Shown: positions 57,139-64,000 of the stretch, in pieces | Position numbering within the stretch: the stretch's first letter is position 1 | Layout: each line of letters starts with the position of its first letter | Assembly: GCA_015680905.1 (NCBI GenBank) | Contig: CM027377.1 | Span: 65,679,501-65,743,500 of the forward strand | Direction of reading: 5' to 3' | DNA length: 64,000 nt | Source: Coptis chinensis | Lineage: Eukaryota; Streptophyta; Magnoliopsida; Ranunculales; Ranunculaceae | The notes under the pieces: model-generated | The model's input: the letters and a program-made list of their open reading frames with translations, nothing else | Database searches by the model: none | What the model was told of the DNA's origin: nothing | Made by a program: the position numbers and the translations under genes

Positions 57139-57156
57139 TTTGTTTAAGGGGTGGTG
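57139..57156 (+). promoter_or_regulatory. Polypurine tract of the inner element
   Basis: TTTGTTTAAGGGGTGGTG immediately precedes the 3' LTR start TGATAAGCACCC. Confidence 0.78.
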
Positions 57157-59036
57157 TGATAAGCACCCAAAACTGTAATATTAAACCTCGAGAGACATAG
57201 CATTTTGGTCAATTATGTGTTTAATAATCATGTAATAATTATATTTTCGTACTTTTGCGGGTTTCATGAATTAAAATGAAGATAGCGATAAAACATGCAT
57301 CAAAGTACGAGGAATACTGGGAATATTTGGAGTTTCCCTCGACCCGTAAAGCCGAAGTTTCAAAAAAACGAGAACCGGTGCGAGAGCGGGCCCACATATG
57401 AAGAAGCAAGAAACTTCCGATGCTCGGATCGGATAAATCTAGGTGTGACGGCGTTGGCTAGTGAAGCTGCCAAGTACAAGAATCTGGGAATATTGGAATT
57501 CCGCTCAATCCCCGTAAAGCCCAAACAAAAGCGACTAGAGCGAAGTTTCCAAAAGAACGAGAACCGGTCTGAGCGGGCCCACATATAAAGAGGCGAGGAA
57601 ACTTCCGAAGCTCAAATCGGATAAATCTAGGTGCCGGCGTGGGCTAGTGAAGCTGCCCATAGCGACGAGGCGACGAACTTAAGCAAAGGACAAAAAGTCG
57701 TAAAAGCGCCAATTTTGGCGCCCATACTGGACACACTAAGTGGACACATTATCGCGGGCCCGAAGACATGATGAGTCAAAGATAGGCAGGTGGCAAATGA
57801 TGGTTTCAAATTGATGCCACCTTGCAATGAGAGAAGACAAGTACCTATTCAATATGGAAATGAAATAAAGCAAAAGGACAATTATAAGTATATGGCGAAG
57901 CGATAAATAAGTTTTGTTTCGTAAACAAAACTTTGTCACGTGAAAACAAAACCTCGACATTCAAAGTTTTGAATGTCTCAATTGGAGTAAACAGCCAAAA
58001 CCAAATTTAATGATCCTCCAGACATCCGCCTATATATATGAGGGCTTCGCCTTCATTAGAAGGTCTTCAGCATATTAATGCTTTAGCTACGTTTAGTTTT
58101 CTTTCTTGATTACCTTACGCCATTTTTTTATTTCAAAGAACTTAATCTGATAAGTTATTTTACCCTTAAAAGCAGTCATTTCTTTTCTTGTTAATTTCGT
58201 CTGCATTTATTTACTTAATGTATCTGACAAATTTTATTATTCTGCTATGATGATGAGCTAATTCCCCCGGGGAGGGTTATCTTTGCTTCGTGTGAAAATC
58301 GGATTGACTTCGTTAATATTCTAGAATCACTACTTAGGAATTAGGCATAGAATTAACATCCGGTCCCAAAATCGAGGCTGTACAAAGTTAGATCGCGATG
58401 CTCGAAACGGTCTGTAGCGATAAAATGTGTCTGTAGCGAGACTCTGCAGTGTCGAACGACTCTCCAATTAGATCAACTGATGTGAACTTGTGCGGGAGGC
58501 GGAGATAATATACGAGAGATGTGGTATTATTAGAACTCCTTATGCTAGTGAAATGCGACCTAGAGATGTGGGCATGCACTAGGGATCAATACTCGGCGTC
58601 GTCTCTAAAGCGAGGGCGAACTAGAGATGTAGTGATTTGGTAATAAAAACTGTTGAAAAATGATTCTTGCATGAGCATGATTAACTCTCTCCCTGTTTCT
58701 CTACATTTCGTTTACCTATATTTAATCACCGTAGTAATTTACATTACCGTTAATTTAATTAAAACCAACTAAAAAGAAACCTAAAATCCTACTCACTTAA
58801 AGTTGTAATTCCAGTTGTGAACCTATCCGAGCCCTAAGGTTTGGACGATCCCTTACTCGACCTATCCTACCAATCCCACGTGAGTAAGGTAACTTGACTA
58901 AAACGTACGACTATACGGACGTTGGACTTTGGACTTTGGACTTGGACTGTGGACCTCGGACTTTGGACTGTGGACCTCGGACTTAAGAAATAAGTAACTA
59001 AAAATCAATAAACGTGAGTAAAATAGCGTTTTATCA
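57157..59036 (+). repeat. 3' LTR of the inner family B element
   Basis: 1,880 bp, starting TGATAAGCACCC and ending TTTTATCA, followed by CACCC. It shares the internal duplication, TATA box (58,031-58,039) and terminal GGACTTTGGA repeats with the 5' LTR. Its last 400 bp are almost identical to the 5' copy; the middle differs by many small indels. Confidence 0.96.
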
Positions 59037-59041
59037 CACCC
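59037..59041 (+). repeat. Target-site duplication CACCC, right copy
   Basis: It matches 40,889-40,893 exactly. Confidence 0.95.
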
Positions 59042-60931
59042 TAAGCCTGTCATGTTTACTCCAGTAGAGTTTGTGTTAGTTAGTACGTAACAGTTTAATT
59101 GTGCTTCAGATTATCATATCATCTTTACAATATTTACATTACGAGATCGCCAATTTTGCCACGTTTCTATGGTAAATTCTTTTCTTATCTCTTTACACTT
59201 TGAGGACAAAGCGTTCGATTGTTTGGGGGTGGGATAGAAATATTTGCAAAAATTAGACACTTTTAGGATGTAAATTATGCACTTTTATTTATAAAATGTT
59301 AAAAATTATAAAAATTAGTTAGTTACATAATTTAATTGTGCTATTGAATTGTTTCATGAACCCCCTTCTCCCAAATTGTTTGGGGGTGGTATAGAAACAC
59401 GATGTAAATGTTAAGCACATATTAGGTTGTATATTACGTATTATTTGTCTTAAAAAAAATAAAAATAAAAATAAAAAGTTTATGCTATACACTTAGGAAT
59501 ATTGGTATTGTTTCTTTCTCTATGCTCTTAATAATCTAGAAGTCTCAATGTAGCTTTTGCATTAGAATAGTTTTAGAAACTTAGGTTAATATGTAGGTAA
59601 TAATCTTTGCATCTATCTATAAATATATTACATGAGTATCTATGATTGTTTGGCAGTAAGTTTATGAAATCTAGGCTAGAGTACTTATTCTACAAATCCT
59701 GTGAGAATATAGCCTAAAGCCTTATATGAGTGAAACATTTGAGAAATGACACAAGGGAGAAGTATATTCCGAATAGAGAAATCACACGTCCACTTGCTTG
59801 ACCACTATACCATGTCCTAAGAGAGAATTTAGGCCCTTTTTGGATCGATATAGCTAGAAATTCCGACCTAAGTATATTTTCCACTAGTCGCCCCACTGAG
59901 CCTTTCATTAGCCCTTTCATAAACCACAAATCCTTTACCCTATTACAAAACAGAACAAAATAAAAAAATTCAACCTACCCAATTTAGATAAGTCTGAGAA
60001 TAGAATAAGGAAGAAAGAAGAAGAGAAAAACCTGTGTAAACAAAAGTTAGTTAATTGCTTCAAAAAATAAAGAAAAGAAGTTTCCATCCAAAGAAAAGAA
60101 AATTAAAAATAGAAATAAAATAAAAACTCCAAAAAAAAAAAGAATAAAAGGAGTCAAAAGCCAAAGAAAAAGAAAAAAAAAATGGCTAAGGATGGAAACA
60201 AAGTGTAGAAGCAAAAGTAAATAACAAGGTTTTCTCTAGTTACATAATATGAAGACTCTATTATCTCAGACTTGTCCCTTTTGAATATCCATTTCCTTCC
60301 TTCTTAAACCATCTCCTAATCCCCGCAACACCTAATAAAGACCTCTAGCTTAATTAGGAATATGTTAGTGGGATAGTAAGTGGCAGATGTGTTTGATCAA
60401 CTTCGGCTTCCTTGTGTGTCATTGAGATTGTAAGGTAAAAGTATGCCCACCGCATTTTGGAGTAGCAAAACTTGAGTGGAAAAATTAGAGTGATTTTTGT
60501 CTTGACTTTTATGTGAGAACCTACTTAAGGGACGCAGCTATTCCAAAGTTTGAAACGGACACATTCTGCATTTCATAGCATTACTCATTGTATATATGTT
60601 TATTAAGTAGATGATTGATTATTATGCATATATTAGCTTAGGTTTTGACATGATTATTCGTATTCATTGCTAGTGAGATGTATAGATAATTGAGACATAA
60701 ATAAGGAAACAATAGTTTTATTTCTTAGTCGTTGTAGTATAGATGAAGTTTGTGAGTACCTTCACTGGAAAACTCTCACGAGACTATAACCCGTCCACTA
60801 GGGAATTCCTAGTGGTTTAAGGCCATGTTGCATCTGGTCAATGCAATGCGACTCAGTAAAGCGAGTAGATAGAACTCCATTTTTGGTCACTTATTCTAAT
60901 TTCTCATCTTTGCTTGAGGACAAGCAAAATG
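59042..60931 (+). other. 3' noncoding region of the outer family A element
   Basis: This is the continuation of the outer element after the nested insertion. It has two internal polypurine-like tracts (TTGTTTGGGGGTGGGATA at 59,219-59,236 and TTGTTTGGGGGTGGTATAG at 59,376-59,394) that head two copies of a 157-bp tandem duplication. An A-rich stretch lies at 59,451-59,480 and 60,060-60,180, and the conserved stem-loop cassette at 60,726-60,865. No coding sequence is supported. Confidence 0.75.
60726..60865 (+). other. Conserved stem-loop cassette, copy 3
   Basis: The GTGAG/CTCAC pair and the CCACTAGG/CCTAGTGG hairpin are intact. The ACGAG/CTCGT pair has one mismatch. Surrounding positions differ from copies 1 and 2, so pairing is kept while flanks change. 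Confidence 0.6.
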
Positions 60932-60947
60932 CTGTTTGGGGGTGGTT
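60932..60947 (+). promoter_or_regulatory. Polypurine tract of the outer element
   Basis: CTGTTTGGGGGTGGTT directly precedes the 3' LTR. Just upstream, TTGCTTG (60,910-60,916) and CAAGCAA (60,921-60,927) form a perfect short hairpin around AGGA. Confidence 0.82.
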
Positions 60948-62451
60948 TGATAAGAGCCCAAAACTGTAGTTTTAACCCCTTAATAATCATACTTTTAGAC
61001 CAATTATGTGAATAATAAGTAAGAGTTAATACTGATTCGTGTTTTTATGCATTTCAGGCTTCAAAGTCCATTATGTGCAGAAATGTGCCACTTTAGCTAG
61101 ATAAAGGAGCAATGGTTGGTTGCTAAGAAGTTCTGTGATTAAAGACCAAGATTCAAGAAGACAAAGCCTTTCTAAAGCCCGGTTAAAGCTGAAAAGTCAA
61201 AGTCAACTTGGCGTAAACAAAGACACAAAGTCGTGAGAACTTCCGAAGACCATATCTTTGGACTCAGACCTCGGAATTGGGCCTACCTTATGTCAAAATG
61301 ACCGGCTCGGAAAGAGATTTCCAATAGTCCAAGCCTTGACCCAATCAGAGGAGCAAAAGTGGATGAAACATCTGTCGAAGCCAACTGCAGCTGAAGAGCC
61401 CATTTTGGACTAAAGAAATTGGGTTTTGGGCCTGATTCTCTGGCCCAAAACATTGCTCCAAGCCCATGCACGATTTTTAGATCTGAAAGTATAAAAACAA
61501 AAGCTGAGCTCTTTGTTAATGGTAGATAGTTAGACCTAGATTAAAGATTAGATTAGTAGCCTCCATTAATTAATTCTAGGTCTAGTTTTCCTTAGATTTA
61601 ATTAGTTTAATTTAATTAGTTTCATATCTTGTTTTTATTTAATTCCTTGAATGATTGTTCGTCATTTAATTAGATAAATAAAATAGTTATTATTATTCAA
61701 TTTCAATTTTTGTCATTTGCATTTATAGATCTAGTTTAAATTCTTGTTCTTATTTCATTCTTAGTTAATTAATTAGATTTCAATTATTGTTTAATTTAGA
61801 TGAGTAAATTTCGAATCTTGATATTATGTTTAGTTTAGATTCATATGGAAATGATTGCGGAATGATTCTCGGCTAAACCTCCATTAGAGGGGGTTGAGAA
61901 GCCTTGATGAAAGTTTGATTCCGATTATCGTAGAGTCGCCGTAATTTCTATTCCACTCTAGAAACGATTAATTCGCCATGAGAATGGATTTAATCGTTCA
62001 CATGCTAGTTATAAATTGGTAGAAATGTCATGTGTAATTAGGGATTAGGAAGAATCAATTGTTCTGCATAGCAGTTCAATTCGGATTACGATGATTCGTC
62101 GTTAGTGAGTTAAGTTGAGTTAAGGTGGAATCAATCCCCCCTAATTCCTTATTATATAATCAACATAGTATTTCCGTAGTCGAATCAATTATAGTTTGTA
62201 TCTTGTGGGTAGTTGTATCGTAGTATAATTCCCCCTCGTAAACCTCTCATTAGACTTAAGACCGATTAGTTAACTAGAAAACATCACATGCTAGAGAACT
62301 AGGAGTGGAACGAACTTGTTACTCCACTCTATTTCGATAGAATTGAGAGTAGAAACTTTGATAAAAATAGACACGTAAATAGTTTGTAGTTTTACTTTCG
62401 TATAGAGTTTCATCGCTTTATTTCGTAGGTAAAACTATTCATTTTTACGTT
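60948..62451 (+). repeat. 3' LTR of the outer family A element, last 5 bp missing
   Basis: It starts TGATAAGAGCCC and aligns end to end with 35,374-36,881, but stops at TTTTTACGTT: the terminal TATCA is absent and plastid sequence follows at once. A TATA-like box lies at 61,490-61,497. Differences from the 5' LTR are mostly substitutions, about 2-3% by eye. Confidence 0.94.
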
Positions 62452-62452
62452 C

Positions 62453-62734
62453 CGTGTAAGACATGAAGTAGTTCCATCTTGGCATTTATACATTGAGATA
62501 TAAATACACTAGGTTGGGAAAAAAAAAGAGTTTTTGCGTTAAGCCGAAGCCAAATAAGGGGTTTTCCAAGATTTGAAAGGTCCGTTAAGAGCCTCATGGC
62601 TATGTCATAATAGATCCGAACACTTGCCCGGATCGACTTCGGACCATAATTGCTCTAGTAAATAACTAAAGAAAATGGATAGATGGGAGATAGAAGAGAA
62701 AGCAACTAATTATAAGTATCTCTCAAATATTTAC
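62453..62734 (+). repeat. Plastid segment, right copy of insertion-flanking duplication
   Basis: It repeats 35,096-35,373 in the same orientation with a few small indels (for example a longer A-run), then continues with TAATTACTTGATGTTGGC into the psaA leader. It is joined to the truncated LTR at a shared TACGTT. Confidence 0.95.
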
Positions 62735-62790
62735 TAATTACTTGATGTTGGCATGGTCTCTTTGTATGTTGTCGGAAAGAGGAGGACTAA

Positions 62791-64000
<1,210 letters not shown>

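Larger units (their letters stand above)
40894..59036 (+). mobile_element. Inner complete family B Athila-type element, 18.1 kb
   Basis: Both LTRs (40,894-42,794 and 57,157-59,036), all gag-pol domains in Ty3/gypsy order, a long post-integrase region with three related accessory ORFs, and the polypurine tract are present. It is flanked by the 5-bp duplication CACCC and lies inside the outer family A element. The overall structure is whole but the coding frames are broken many times (well over ten). LTR substitutions are few, so insertion was recent compared with its host element. Confidence 0.96.
35374..62451 (+). mobile_element. Outer family A Athila-type element, interrupted by a nested 18-kb element
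   Basis: The 5' LTR (35,374-36,881), primer site, leader, gag, protease and basic tail run to 40,888/40,893. After the nested element the 3' noncoding region resumes at 59,042, followed by the polypurine tract and the 3' LTR (60,948-62,451). Without the nested insertion it is about 8.9 kb. No reverse transcriptase, RNase H or integrase is visible, so it looks non-autonomous. Its LTRs differ by about 2-3% by eye, suggesting roughly a million years at commonly used plant LTR rates. The coding parts are broken, with well over ten breaks. Confidence 0.9.

Overview
This window is repetitive nuclear DNA from a flowering plant, probably pericentromeric or otherwise heterochromatic. Two things show this. 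Most of it consists of Athila-type Ty3/gypsy LTR retrotransposons nested in one another. About 13 kb of it is decayed plastid DNA (a NUPT) that has itself been hit by those elements. No intact host protein gene is recognisable. I cannot name the species.

Layout, left to right. (1) 1-3,870 is the gag to RNase H part of an old plus-strand Athila element (element 1). (2) 3,871-12,616 is a minus-strand Athila element of a second LTR family (family A, termini TGATAAGAGCCC...). It has a 5' LTR, a tRNA-Asp-type primer site, gag, protease, a basic tail and two accessory ORFs, and it is cut off at its 3' end. (3) 12,617-19,780 resumes the 3' end of element 1 and its LTR (family B, TGATAAGCACCC...). 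That LTR carries a 3.4-kb solo LTR of another Ty3/gypsy lineage, flanked by the 5-bp repeat ATTTT. (4) 19,780-23,756 is AT-rich DNA with microsatellites, a two-part 62-bp minisatellite and a probable 670-bp terminal-inverted-repeat element. (5) 23,757-35,373 is plastid-derived. An SSC fragment (ndhI-ndhA) is fused to an LSC run: trnM, trnV, ndhC-ndhK-ndhJ, trnF, trnL, trnT, rps4, trnS, ycf3. (6) 35,374-62,451 is a family A Athila element inserted between ycf3 and psaA. It contains a complete 18.1-kb family B element (40,894-59,036) flanked by a perfect CACCC target-site duplication. (7) 62,452-64,000 is plastid DNA again: a 280-bp repeat of the sequence left of the insertion, then psaA running off the window.

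Relative order of events: plastid DNA transfer, then the outer family A insertion, then the inner family B insertion. The outer LTR pair differs by roughly 2-3% by eye. The inner LTR pair shows few substitutions but many very small indels.

The most unusual content lies in the Athila elements. The complete element carries three related accessory ORFs downstream of integrase, two TATA boxes among them, and a 39-codon ORF predicted to encode a single membrane-spanning peptide. All four elements carry internal copies of the polypurine tract; in the three with a preserved 3' end, one lies about 1.5 kb upstream of the terminal tract. These three also share a conserved stem-loop cassette near the 3' end. 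The two family A copies have no detectable reverse transcriptase or integrase, yet both keep the same basic, hydrophobic-ended tail. All retroelement reading frames are broken fossils.
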